From positions 2,480,001-2,544,000 of the forward strand of contig NZ_VFMJ01000001.1 of assembly GCF_006715005.1 (NCBI RefSeq): DNA of 64,000 nt. The letters run 5' to 3'. The DNA comes from Serratia marcescens. GTDB taxonomy: Bacteria > Pseudomonadota > Gammaproteobacteria > Enterobacterales > Enterobacteriaceae. Shown in pieces: positions 57,311-64,000 of the stretch; the first letter of the stretch is position 1, and every line of letters begins with the position of its first letter. The position numbers and the translations under genes were made by a program. The notes beneath the pieces are model-generated. The model saw only the letters and a list, made by a program, of their open reading frames with translations. It was not told the origin of the DNA and did no database searches.

Positions 57311-57862
57311 TTAGGCGGGGAAAGGCCGATAAAAGATGCGCAGCACTTCGTTGTCGCCCTGGCGTAAAAAGCCGCCTTCAGGCTGCCAGCGCAGATCGCG
57401 CGCCAGATTGAGATTTTCCCAGCCGACCGCGCCCCCCACGCCGATGCAAAGATTTTTATTGCCTGCGGCAAATCCCGCACCGGTACCGATCATGGCATGC
57501 AGCAAACGGGGCGCCGCCGCGTCACGCAGGGAGAATATGCCGATAAAACATCCCTGCGGCGCGCGCAGCATATCGGCCATCGTGCGGATCTCGGTATCGT
57601 CCGGGCTAACGAAATGTTTGTATTGCTTATCGAACACCGTCTGCCACAGCTGCTTGTATTTCGCCTTGCTGAGTGCGCCTGAACGGTGGGCACACAGCAC
57701 CACCGCATCCCAGCACATCTCCCCGCTCAACGAAAGATACTCTTCCGTATCGGTTTGCGGCTTATCGGCGTAATGCCGTGCAAATTCAGCCGCATTCAAA
57801 TGCGGCGGCACGGCCTGTCTGGCGACGTCACTCTTGTAGCGCTTGAAATTCAACCAATGCAT
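57311..57862 (-). CDS. Papain-like protein of unknown function
   Basis: 183 residues from the ATG at 57862. The segment SLSGEMCWDAVVLCAHRSG places a cysteine (Cys50) before Trp at the start of a helix, as in papain-fold enzymes, and RLLHAMIGTGAGFAAGNKN places His122 on a following strand with Asn after it. This is an inferred catalytic pair, not a family match. Its start overlaps the upstream gene by 35 bp, so the two are made together. It has no signal peptide. It could be a toxin, an effector or a housekeeping peptidase. Confidence 0.6.
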   Translation of the reverse strand: MHWLNFKRYKSDVARQAVPPHLNAAEFARHYADKPQTDTEEYLSLSGEMCWDAVVLCAHRSGALSKAKYKQLWQTVFDKQYKHFVSPDDTEIRTMADMLRAPQGCFIGIFSLRDAAAPRLLHAMIGTGAGFAAGNKNLCIGVGGAVGWENLNLARDLRWQPEGGFLRQGDNEVLRIFYRPFPA

Positions 57863-58109
57863 GGGAAGCCTCCTCTTCATTCGGTAGATGAACAAACCGG
57901 CAGTCATGGATGAGACGCGCGATCAAATCCAGGGCATCGTCGGCAGCGGCGACTTCGTCGTCATTCAGCCCCTGCTCCACCGATCGCTCAATGGCGCTCA
58001 TCACCGCCGGCGCACTGGTTTCTTCCCCTTGCGCTACCACGTCCAATACGGCTCTGCCGATCGCCAAACAAAGCTCATGATCAAACCCAACCTCTTTATA
58101 CGGCTGCAT
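57828..58109 (-). CDS. Small acidic partner of the papain-like gene
   Basis: 93 residues from the ATG at 58109 (GGGGTG 6 bp upstream; a GTG at 58115 is possible). Mostly helical and acidic: YKEVGFDHELCLAIGRAVLD, EQGLNDDEVAAADDALDLIA. It is the first gene of a two-gene unit, and its tail overlaps the next gene. An immunity or antitoxin role is a guess from order and charge. Confidence 0.6.
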   Translation of the reverse strand: MQPYKEVGFDHELCLAIGRAVLDVVAQGEETSAPAVMSAIERSVEQGLNDDEVAAADDALDLIARLIHDCRFVHLPNEEEASHALVEFQALQE

Positions 58110-58249
58110 AATCACCCCGATAAATTTTTACCCAAGAATACTAGACCACAATGACGCATCGCGCCTGCCGTCGTATCACGGCCCTGTATGCAACCGAAGA
58201 GAAATGCGGCAGGCCCCGGGTTGATAGCCCGAAGCCCGATAAAGGCAGG

Positions 58250-58702
58250 TTATTGCGGGGCTTGATCGGTAGGACGAATGATAAAACACGTGGCGGTTGC
58301 CGAGGCCAGTAGCTTCCCTTCCGCCGTTTTGAGCGTGCCTTCGGCAAAAGCGACATTTTTCGACGCATAGACCAGACGCCCCTCGGCGATCAGGTCAGTT
58401 TCCTTTGGCACAGGACGCAACATTTTAACCTGCAGATCGACCGTACCATAACCAACCCCCGCGCCCAGCGCACTGTGCACCGCACAACCGGTCACCGAGT
58501 CCAAAACCGTGGCGGCAAAGCCGCCATGAACGCCTCCCAACGGATTCAGGTGGCGTTCGTCAGCCCGCGCCACAATGCGGATATACCCCTCTTCAACCGC
58601 GTCCGGTTTCATGGGCACCGTTTCAGCGATTGAAGCCGGTGGAATTTTGCCGGCCATCGCAGCCTGTAATAACGCCAACCCCGTCATTTTTGTCGGATCC
58701 AT
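58250..58702 (-). CDS. PaaI family hotdog thioesterase
   Basis: 150 residues, hotdog fold, probably hydrolysing aryl- or acyl-CoA. The family motif is clear: HLNPLGGVHGGFAATVLDSV, with the Asn/Gly/Asp of the active site, then VDLQVKMLRPVP and VAFAEGTLKTAEGKLL. Single gene divergent from dcuB; substrate unknown. Confidence 0.87.
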   Translation of the reverse strand: MDPTKMTGLALLQAAMAGKIPPASIAETVPMKPDAVEEGYIRIVARADERHLNPLGGVHGGFAATVLDSVTGCAVHSALGAGVGYGTVDLQVKMLRPVPKETDLIAEGRLVYASKNVAFAEGTLKTAEGKLLASATATCFIIRPTDQAPQ

Positions 58703-58805
58703 TGCTCTCTCCTCTGGTGGTGAACCGGTTATATAGGAGAGGTCTGACCTCTTGACTTGCTTTTTCGTGCTGATGTCGTCAGCCGCCTACTCTTCAGATT
58801 CTCTG

Positions 58806-58852
58806 AATGTGACCGTCATCACTCTTCAGAGTTAATAACCACAATTTATTAA
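58806..58852 (+). promoter_or_regulatory. CRP site and palindrome before dcuB
   Basis: TGTGA-CCGTCA-TCACT (58808-58823) matches the CRP consensus at nine of ten core bases. Just downstream TTAATAA-N7-TTATTAA (58832-58852) is a perfect 7-bp inverted repeat that could bind DcuR or another regulator. E. coli dcuB needs CRP, FNR and DcuR. No clean FNR box was seen. Confidence 0.55.
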
Positions 58853-58939
58853 TGCCTTTAGATTTAAAACAACTTTCTGCGGCCAACACGGCCGGAAACT
58901 GAGCGCAGTTAAGTTCAACATTATTAAGGCGTATTTATC

Positions 58940-60280
58940 ATGGATTTCTTTCTGCAATTAGCGGTGATATTGGCATGCCTGCTGTATGGGGCACGTAAGG
59001 GCGGCATTGCGCTGGGGTTGCTGGGTGGGATCGGGTTGATGATCCTGGTATTCGGTTTTCACCTGCAGCCCGGCAAGCCACCGGTGGACGTGATGTTGGT
59101 AATCATCGCGGTGGTGGCGGCCTCCGCCACCCTGCAGGCCTCAGGCGGGTTGGACGTCATGCTGCAGATCGCCGAGCGGATGCTGCGGCGCAACCCGCGC
59201 TATGTCTCGATCATCGCCCCCTTCGTGACCTGCATTCTCACGATCCTGTGCGGCACCGGCCATGTGGTCTACACCATCTTGCCAATCATCTATGACGTAG
59301 CGATAAAAAATAACATCCGCCCAGAACGGCCGATGGCGGCCAGCTCGATCGGCGCGCAGATGGGCATTATCGCCAGCCCAGTCTCAGTGGCGGTCGTTTC
59401 ACTGGTGGCGATGCTCAGCAGCTACACCTTCAATGGCCGCCATCTGGAATTCCTCGACCTGCTGTCTATCACCATCCCTTCTACCCTGTGCGGCATTCTG
59501 GCGATCGGCATCTTCAGCTGGTTCCGCGGCAAAGACCTGGACAAAGACCCGGAATTCCAAAAATTCATCTCGGTGCCGGAAAACCATCGCTACGTCTATG
59601 GCGACGCCGCCACCCTGCTGGACCGGGTATTGCCGCGCAGCAACTGGATCGCCATGTGGATTTTCCTCGCCACCATCGCACTGGTGGCGGTGCTGGGGGC
59701 CTTTTCCGACCTGCGGCCCAGCTTCGGCGGCAAGCCGCTTTCGATGGTCCTGGTGATCCAGATGTGCATGCTGATGGCCGGGGCGCTGATCGTCATCATT
59801 ACCCGCACCAACCCGGCGTCTATCTCTAAAAACGAAGTGTTCCGCTCCGGCATGATCGCCATCGTGGCGGTGTATGGCGTCGCCTGGATGGCGGAAACCA
59901 TGTTCGGCGCGCATCTGACGCAGATAGAAGCCACGCTGGGCGTGCTGGTGAAAGAATACCCCTGGGCCTATGCGCTGATCCTGTTGCTGGTGTCGAAATT
60001 CGTCAACTCGCAGGCCGCCGCGCTGGCGGCACTGGTGCCGGTGGCGCTGGCAATCGGCGTCAACCCGGCCTATATCGTCGCATCGGCACCGGCCTGTTAC
60101 GGCTATTACATTCTGCCGACCTACCCCAGCGATCTGGCGGCAATCCAGTTCGACCGCTCCGGCACCACCCGCATTGGCCGCTTCGTGATCAACCACAGCT
60201 TTATTCTGCCCGGCCTGATCGGCGTCAGCGTCTCCTGCGTCTTCGGCTGGATCCTTGCCGCAGCGTTCGGTTTCTTATGA
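58940..60280 (+). CDS. dcuB: Anaerobic C4-dicarboxylate transporter DcuB
   Basis: Fumarate/succinate antiporter for fumarate respiration; in E. coli also a co-sensor with DcuS. 446 residues, same length as E. coli DcuB and near-identical across [34 protein letters not shown] and [20 protein letters not shown]. About twelve membrane segments. It stands without fumB, which is next to it in E. coli. Confidence 0.96.
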   Translation: MDFFLQLAVILACLLYGARKGGIALGLLGGIGLMILVFGFHLQPGKPPVDVMLVIIAVVAASATLQASGGLDVMLQIAERMLRRNPRYVSIIAPFVTCILTILCGTGHVVYTILPIIYDVAIKNNIRPERPMAASSIGAQMGIIASPVSVAVVSLVAMLSSYTFNGRHLEFLDLLSITIPSTLCGILAIGIFSWFRGKDLDKDPEFQKFISVPENHRYVYGDAATLLDRVLPRSNWIAMWIFLATIALVAVLGAFSDLRPSFGGKPLSMVLVIQMCMLMAGALIVIITRTNPASISKNEVFRSGMIAIVAVYGVAWMAETMFGAHLTQIEATLGVLVKEYPWAYALILLLVSKFVNSQAAALAALVPVALAIGVNPAYIVASAPACYGYYILPTYPSDLAAIQFDRSGTTRIGRFVINHSFILPGLIGVSVSCVFGWILAAAFGFL

Positions 60281-60290
60281 GTTGTACTTC

Positions 60291-60308
60291 GGAGCCCTGC
60301 GGGGCTCC
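60291..60308 (+). terminator. Hairpin after dcuB
   Basis: GGAGCCC-TGCG-GGGCTCC, 11 bp past the stop, without a T-run; a weak or factor-assisted end. Confidence 0.5.
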
Positions 60309-60385
60309 CTGCAGACAGGCTGGCAATCCAAGAGGATGGGTATGACAAGAAAGGAAAAATGCAGGTGTAATACGAATTTCAAGCA

Positions 60386-60410
60386 CAAAAAAACCGCCTC
60401 TCGGCGGTCT
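60386..60410 (-). terminator. Terminator of the cysT-leuZ transcript
   Basis: On the minus strand stem ACCGCC/GGCGGT with loop GAGA and a T-run, 47 bp after leuZ. Confidence 0.8.
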
Positions 60411-60456
60411 ACGACATTACTACTTATTGCTTTGATTATTCGGTATTTTTATTCCC

Positions 60457-60542
60457 TGGTACCCGGGGCGGGACTTGAACCCGCACAGCCATAAGCCGAG
60501 GGATTTTAAATCCCTTGTGTCTACCGATTTCACCACCCGGGC
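60457..60542 (-). tRNA. leuZ: tRNA-Leu (TAA)
   Basis: 86 nt with encoded CCA. Acceptor GCCCGGG, D arm GTGAAATCGGTAGACAC, anticodon arm GGGATTTAAAATCCC with anticodon TAA, a long class II variable arm, T loop TTCAAGT. Almost identical to E. coli leuZ. Confidence 0.97.
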
Positions 60543-60552
60543 TCGGGAAAGT

Positions 60553-60626
60553 TGGAGGCGCGTTCCGGAGTCGAACCGGACTGGACGGATTTGCAATCCG
60601 CTACATAACCGCTTTGTTAACGCGCC
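60553..60626 (-). tRNA. cysT: tRNA-Cys (GCA)
   Basis: 74 nt with CCA. Acceptor GGCGCGT, anticodon arm CGGATTGCAAATCCG with anticodon GCA, T loop TTCGACT. It is 10 bp before leuZ and shares its transcript. Confidence 0.97.
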
Positions 60627-60987
60627 TTTATTCTGTTTGCCTTTTCAGGCCAAAGCCGGTGATTCACCCACTTCGTTTTGTTCTTTTGGTTGGCGATGTT
60701 GAAATCGCTTATCCTAATCATCTGATTCTTAAGTAATTTATTTCGTTACTGCCGAATCGATGGACTGCATTATGGACTAAACCCCCCACCTTGGCAACCC
60801 CCCGAAATAGCAAAAAGTTCTCTAACGCTTTCAACTGCTTATTTTGTGGGCGCACTGTTCACAATGCCAACGCAAAGGCAAGCGGAATGTTGATTTTATA
60901 TGCATCGGTTCAGTAATTCACGGGCAAATCGGTTCTTTTTTCTCGGCAGGAATCGCTTACCCGCGCCCTCTCCGGCTTTTCATTTGC
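60627..60987 (-). other. Region between cysT and the inserted membrane-protein gene
   Basis: 361 bp, AT-rich, no credible gene. It should contain any private promoter for cysT-leuZ; the best -10 is GATAAG near 60703 with a poor -35. It also holds ATGGACT-GCATT-ATGGACT (60759-60777), a short direct repeat, part of a 14-mer that recurs before the tRNA-like gene at 46237-46250 with one mismatch. Confidence 0.4.
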
Positions 60988-61440
60988 TTATGGCGATGGG
61001 GTACCGCGTAAAACATCCTCATGGGGGGCATCGCGCAATCTCCGGCGCCACCATAAAAACCCAGCGAGCATACCCGGCAAAACCGCAATCGTACCAAAAA
61101 TACGCTGATCGGCATTCAGCAAACCAGGAGCAATGGCGGATAGTATCGCGCATAACAGCAGAAACCACCGCAATCGACGAATGCCGGGATGGGCGATACC
61201 CGCGATGGCCCCCACCAAACAGGCCGGCAAAAAACCAATCGCGTAAGAAAAAGTCCCGATAAACCCCACCATGCCCAGCATATCGCCGGCTTCGAGACGG
61301 CCAATTTCCACCAGCTCACCGCTGCCGAACGTCATCAGCAGAAACATGATTACGCCCCCCACCGGCGGTGCGACCAGGCCGAAGAACAGCATACATCCAG
61401 CCGCCGTCCTTATCAGATGCTTTATAGCACCAGACTCCAT
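60988..61440 (-). CDS. Four-helix membrane protein inside the tRNA operon
   Basis: 150 residues from the ATG at 61440 (GGAG 6-7 bp upstream). Four membrane segments: the first in CMLFFGLVAPPVGGVIMFLL, then MLGMVGFIGTFSYAIGFLPA, WFLLLCAILSAIAPGLL and IAVLPGMLAGFLWW. No family is recognised. It lies between glyW and cysT on the same strand, where E. coli has only a short spacer, so it was inserted into the tRNA operon. Confidence 0.65.
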   Translation of the reverse strand: MESGAIKHLIRTAAGCMLFFGLVAPPVGGVIMFLLMTFGSGELVEIGRLEAGDMLGMVGFIGTFSYAIGFLPACLVGAIAGIAHPGIRRLRWFLLLCAILSAIAPGLLNADQRIFGTIAVLPGMLAGFLWWRRRLRDAPHEDVLRGTPSP

Positions 61441-61812
61441 ACATTCTCCTATGCCCGGCGCCAAGATACCAACCTACCGCTTCGCTTTGCCGATAACCCA
61501 GCGATTTGGCGCGGCGACATCGCGGCATGGCTGTGCCTGAGTACTCGAATGGTGTCATAAGCCGCGTTATTTTCTTCCGGCATGGCGAACCGCGCGACGT
61601 ATCCAAATACTCTGCCGGACATTCTTTCACCGTTCAACGGGTGCATCCAGCAGTATAAGAACGACAGGAAAGATAACGTGAGGAGGGCCAATAATTGATA
61701 GGGGAAGATGAAGAAAGGTTTCGCCGGATGGCTCAGGAGCAGAAAACGAAAAAGGGGCAGCAGCCCCTTTTCGCTTACCTACCGAATCACAGGGATTCGA
61801 CAGGCTAATGTT
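61441..61812 (-). other. Region between the inserted gene and glyW
   Basis: 372 bp. It contains the glyW terminator (61748-61772). An open frame at 61449-61691 begins only with TTG and has no ribosome site, so it is not called. No operator seen. Confidence 0.4.
61748..61772 (-). terminator. Terminator after glyW
   Basis: AAAGGGGC/GCCCCTTT with a 4-nt loop and a T-run on the minus strand, 41 bp downstream of glyW. It would separate glyW from the inserted gene and cysT. Confidence 0.85.
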
Positions 61813-61888
61813 TGGAGCGGGAAACGAGGCTCGAACTCGCGACCTCAACCTTGGCAAGGTTGCGCTCTACCAACTGAGCTATTCCCGC
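61813..61888 (-). tRNA. glyW: tRNA-Gly (GCC)
   Basis: 76 nt with CCA. Acceptor GCGGGAA, D arm AGCTCAGTTGGTAGAGC, anticodon arm AACCTTGCCAAGGTT with anticodon GCC, T loop TTCGAGC. Lies between pgsA and the inserted gene. Confidence 0.97.
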
Positions 61889-61954
61889 ATTACCAGAACT
61901 GACTGATTTCTTTGCTATCTTTCGGCAATTCATCGTTGTCGTCTGATGCGATGC

Positions 61955-61982
61955 ATTCTACTTACCTGACGTGATGAGTCAA
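61955..61982 (-). promoter_or_regulatory. Promoter of glyW
   Basis: Minus strand TTGACT (61982-61977), 16-bp spacer, TAGAAT (61960-61955), GC-containing discriminator. It lies 67 bp before glyW and 50 bp after pgsA. Confidence 0.75.
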
Positions 61983-62032
61983 TAAAATTGTTGGCTCACC
62001 ACGATCGTTTGCCGATTTTTGCAGCGTATCGA

Positions 62033-62581
62033 TCACGGTTCCAGCAGATCGTTGCGTGCCGCGTTCAAATATTGGAACATCGACCAGAAAGTCAGCACCG
62101 CCGCGATATACAACAAGCCAATCGCCACATACTCTACGGAGCGATCCGGCCGCCACAGCAAGCCCACCAGCGACATCATCTGTGCCATGGTTTTCACTTT
62201 GCCGATCCAGGACACCGCCACGCTGCTGCGTTTGCCAATTTCCGCCATCCACTCACGCAGCGACGAAATGATGATTTCACGGGCGATCATGGTGGCCGCC
62301 GGCAGCGTGATCCACCAGCTGTGGTAGTGCTCCGCCACCAACACCAGCGCCACCGCCACCATCACTTTGTCCGCGACCGGATCCAAAAACGCCCCGAAGC
62401 GCGTCGTTTGTTTCCAGCGGCGTGCCAGGAAGCCGTCAAACCAGTCGGTGACGGCGGCAAACACAAAGATAACGGCGCAAACCATCGGAGCCCAGTTGAA
62501 CGGCAGATAAAACGCCAGCACAAAGAATGGGATCAGAACTACGCGAAACAGGGTAAGCCAAGTCGGTATATTCAATTGCAT
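62033..62581 (-). CDS. pgsA: CDP-diacylglycerol-glycerol-3-phosphate 3-phosphatidyltransferase
   Basis: Makes phosphatidylglycerophosphate, the committed step to phosphatidylglycerol and cardiolipin. 182 residues, six membrane helices. The CDP-alcohol phosphotransferase signature D-x2-DG-x2-AR-x8-G-x3-D-x3-D is complete as [10 protein letters not shown]...[11 protein letters not shown]. It starts 58 bp after uvrC, the usual neighbour. Confidence 0.96.
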   Translation of the reverse strand: MQLNIPTWLTLFRVVLIPFFVLAFYLPFNWAPMVCAVIFVFAAVTDWFDGFLARRWKQTTRFGAFLDPVADKVMVAVALVLVAEHYHSWWITLPAATMIAREIIISSLREWMAEIGKRSSVAVSWIGKVKTMAQMMSLVGLLWRPDRSVEYVAIGLLYIAAVLTFWSMFQYLNAARNDLLEP

Positions 62582-62639
62582 AATGCTACGGTAACTATCT
62601 GGCTAGAGTGGAAATTAAGAGTATGTTGCTACATTGCCC

Positions 62640-64000
62640 TCAGTGTTTCAATGCATTGTAGATCTTTTCTGCCAATGCTTGTGAAATACCCGGCACTTTT
62701 GCAATTTCCTCCACGCTGGCGTTCAACAAAGGTTGCAGTCCGCCCATATACTTCAACAGCACCTGACGCCGCTTTGGCCCTACGCCCTCAATCAGCTCCA
62801 GCGCGCTGGTATTTCTGACTTTCGCCCTTCTCTGCCGGTGGCCGGTAATCGCGTGATTGTGCGAGTCATCGCGAATATGCTGGATCACATGCAGCGCCGG
62901 CGAATCCGGCGGCAGCGAAATGCCCTCACCTTCCGGCACGAAGAACAACGTTTCTAACCCGGCCTTGCGGTCGGCGCCTTTGGCGATGCCGATAAGCAGC
63001 GGTTTACTCTTATCCCAAGTGACATTCAGCGATTTGAACACCTCGATCGCCATGCCGAGCTGCCCTTTGCCGCCATCGATAAAGATGACGTCCGGGATTT
63101 TTTTCTCTTCCAGCGCCTTGCCGTAGCGGCGCTTCAGCACCTGCGTCATCGCCGCGTAATCATCGCCGGGGGTGATGCCGCTGATATTATAGCGCCGATA
63201 CTCCGAGCGCACCGGGCCATTACCGTCGAACACCACGCACGAAGCCACGGTCTGCTCGCCCATGGTGTGGCTGATATCGAAGCACTCCATGCGGTTGATT
63301 TCCGTCAGGTTCAACACCTTGGTCAATTCCGCCAGCCGTTGATGGATAGTCGACTGTTGCGACAGCTTGGTGGTCAGCGCCGTTGCAGCGTTGGTGCGCG
63401 CCAGCTTCAGATAACGGGCGCGATCGCCGCGCGGTTTGCTTTGGATCTGAATCTTGCGCCCCGCCAGCTCGGAGAGTGACTCGGCAAGCAGCTCTTTTTC
63501 CGGCAGGTTGAAATCCAGCAGGATCTCACCGGGCAGGGTGCGTGCCTGGCTGCCCTGCAGATAAAACTGGCCGACGAAGGTCTGCACCACTTCGCTCATA
63601 TCCGTGCCGCCCGGCACTTTCGGGAAATAGCTGCGGCTGCCCAGCACCTTGCCCTGACGGATGAACAGCACGTGCAGACACGCCATACCGGCGTCGAAGG
63701 CCACGCCGATCACGTCCAGATCGTCACTGTCGCCCGAGACAAACTGGCGTTCGGTGACGCGGCGCACGGCCTGAATTTGATCGCGAATGCGCGCCGCTTC
63801 CTCGAAATTCAGCAGTTTGCTGGCTTCTTCCATACGAGCAATCAGCTGGTGCAACACCTGCTGATCTTTACCGGACAGGAACAGCCGCACATAGTCCACC
63901 TGCTGCTGGTATTCCTCTTCGCTCACCAGGCCGGCGACGCAAGGCCCCAGACAACGGCCGATCTGATATTGCAGACACGGACGTGAGCGGTTGCGATACA
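62640..64000 (-). CDS. uvrC: UvrABC excinuclease subunit C (C-terminal part)
   Basis: Makes both incisions in nucleotide excision repair. The N-terminal GIY-YIG nuclease is off the window; about 453 residues remain, open through the window edge. Visible: the [13 protein letters not shown] cysteine region, the UVR motif that binds UvrB ([20 protein letters not shown]), the RNase-H-like nuclease that cuts 5' ([32 protein letters not shown]), and the tandem helix-hairpin-helix end ([19 protein letters not shown]). Confidence 0.96.
   Translation of the reverse strand, partial: YRNRSRPCLQYQIGRCLGPCVAGLVSEEEYQQQVDYVRLFLSGKDQQVLHQLIARMEEASKLLNFEEAARIRDQIQAVRRVTERQFVSGDSDDLDVIGVAFDAGMACLHVLFIRQGKVLGSRSYFPKVPGGTDMSEVVQTFVGQFYLQGSQARTLPGEILLDFNLPEKELLAESLSELAGRKIQIQSKPRGDRARYLKLARTNAATALTTKLSQQSTIHQRLAELTKVLNLTEINRMECFDISHTMGEQTVASCVVFDGNGPVRSEYRRYNISGITPGDDYAAMTQVLKRRYGKALEEKKIPDVIFIDGGKGQLGMAIEVFKSLNVTWDKSKPLLIGIAKGADRKAGLETLFFVPEGEGISLPPDSPALHVIQHIRDDSHNHAITGHRQRRAKVRNTSALELIEGVGPKRRQVLLKYMGGLQPLLNASVEEIAKVPGISQALAEKIYNALKH

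Noticed and set aside
60900-61262. 120-residue plus-strand frame
   Set aside because: Antisense to the four-helix membrane protein, which has a good ribosome site and clear membrane segments.
61449-61691. 80-residue frame between glyW and the inserted membrane gene
   Set aside because: Starts only with TTG, no ribosome site, mixed composition.
1-64000. CRISPR arrays, complete insertion sequences, prophage structural genes
   Set aside because: No regularly spaced repeats, no transposase or integrase signatures and no phage head or tail genes were seen.

Overview
The window is chromosomal DNA of a GC-rich enterobacterium, most likely a Serratia of the S. marcescens group. Most proteins closely resemble their E. 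coli counterparts, and long stretches keep the E. coli gene order (tmk to rne, pyrC to yceI, trhO to opgGC, and the glyW-cysT-leuZ/pgsA/uvrC block). Coding DNA is clearly richer in GC than E. coli, and genes absent from K-12 sit between the conserved blocks. The species call is an inference from gene content, not from a marker gene.

Layout. 1-8395 (minus): the lipid and cell-envelope supply cluster tmk-mltG-pabC-fabF-acpP-fabG-fabD-fabH-plsX-rpmF-yceD, with yceF facing away. 8537-13981: yceF, rluC and rne with its long leader. 14042-24238: a small ABM-domain enzyme, pyrC, dinI (LexA box), bssS, solA, a LuxR-type regulator with a degenerate receiver, yceO, a medium-chain reductase, then a 1.5 kb AT-rich insert carrying a Tlde1-like peptidoglycan-targeting effector and its probable immunity protein, then tqsA, yceJ and yceI. 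24284-28508: trhO, lpxL, a YciI-like gene and mdtG. 28985-35886: a POT peptide transporter, a VOC protein, a two-part YeeE/YedE-type sulfur permease with a two-cysteine ArsR/BigR-like repressor and a clear palindromic operator, an AraC regulator converging on a second 2-isopropylmalate synthase, msyB and a GNAT gene. 35893-41811: yceK and the osmoregulated periplasmic glucan genes opgGH and opgC. 42116-46201: cvrA, several very small proteins, a ylaC-like gene, an iraP-like gene and an unusual tRNA-like gene with a strong stable-RNA promoter. 46314-51889: cho (LexA box) and a MacAB-type exporter with its own outer-membrane lipoprotein. 52305-60280: proP, a LysR regulator with a Tat-exported GMC dehydrogenase, small genes, a two-gene unit with a papain-like protein, a thioesterase and dcuB. 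60457-64000 (minus): leuZ, cysT, a membrane-protein gene wedged into the tRNA operon, glyW, pgsA and the 3' part of uvrC.

How the genes work together. The fab cluster makes fatty acids and feeds phospholipid synthesis through plsX; lpxL and pgsA add lipid A acylation and phosphatidylglycerol. OpgG, OpgH, OpgC, ProP and CvrA all serve osmotic and ion balance. DinI, Cho and UvrC belong to the DNA-damage response. The accessory genes cover sulfur uptake, interbacterial antagonism and export.

The parts most worth a second look are the Tlde1-like cassette bounded by a diverged copy of the reductase 3' end, the tRNA-like gene with a stretched anticodon arm, the sulfur-permease operator, and the two-gene unit encoding a papain-like protein at 57311-58109. 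I found no CRISPR array, no complete insertion sequence, no integrase and no rRNA.
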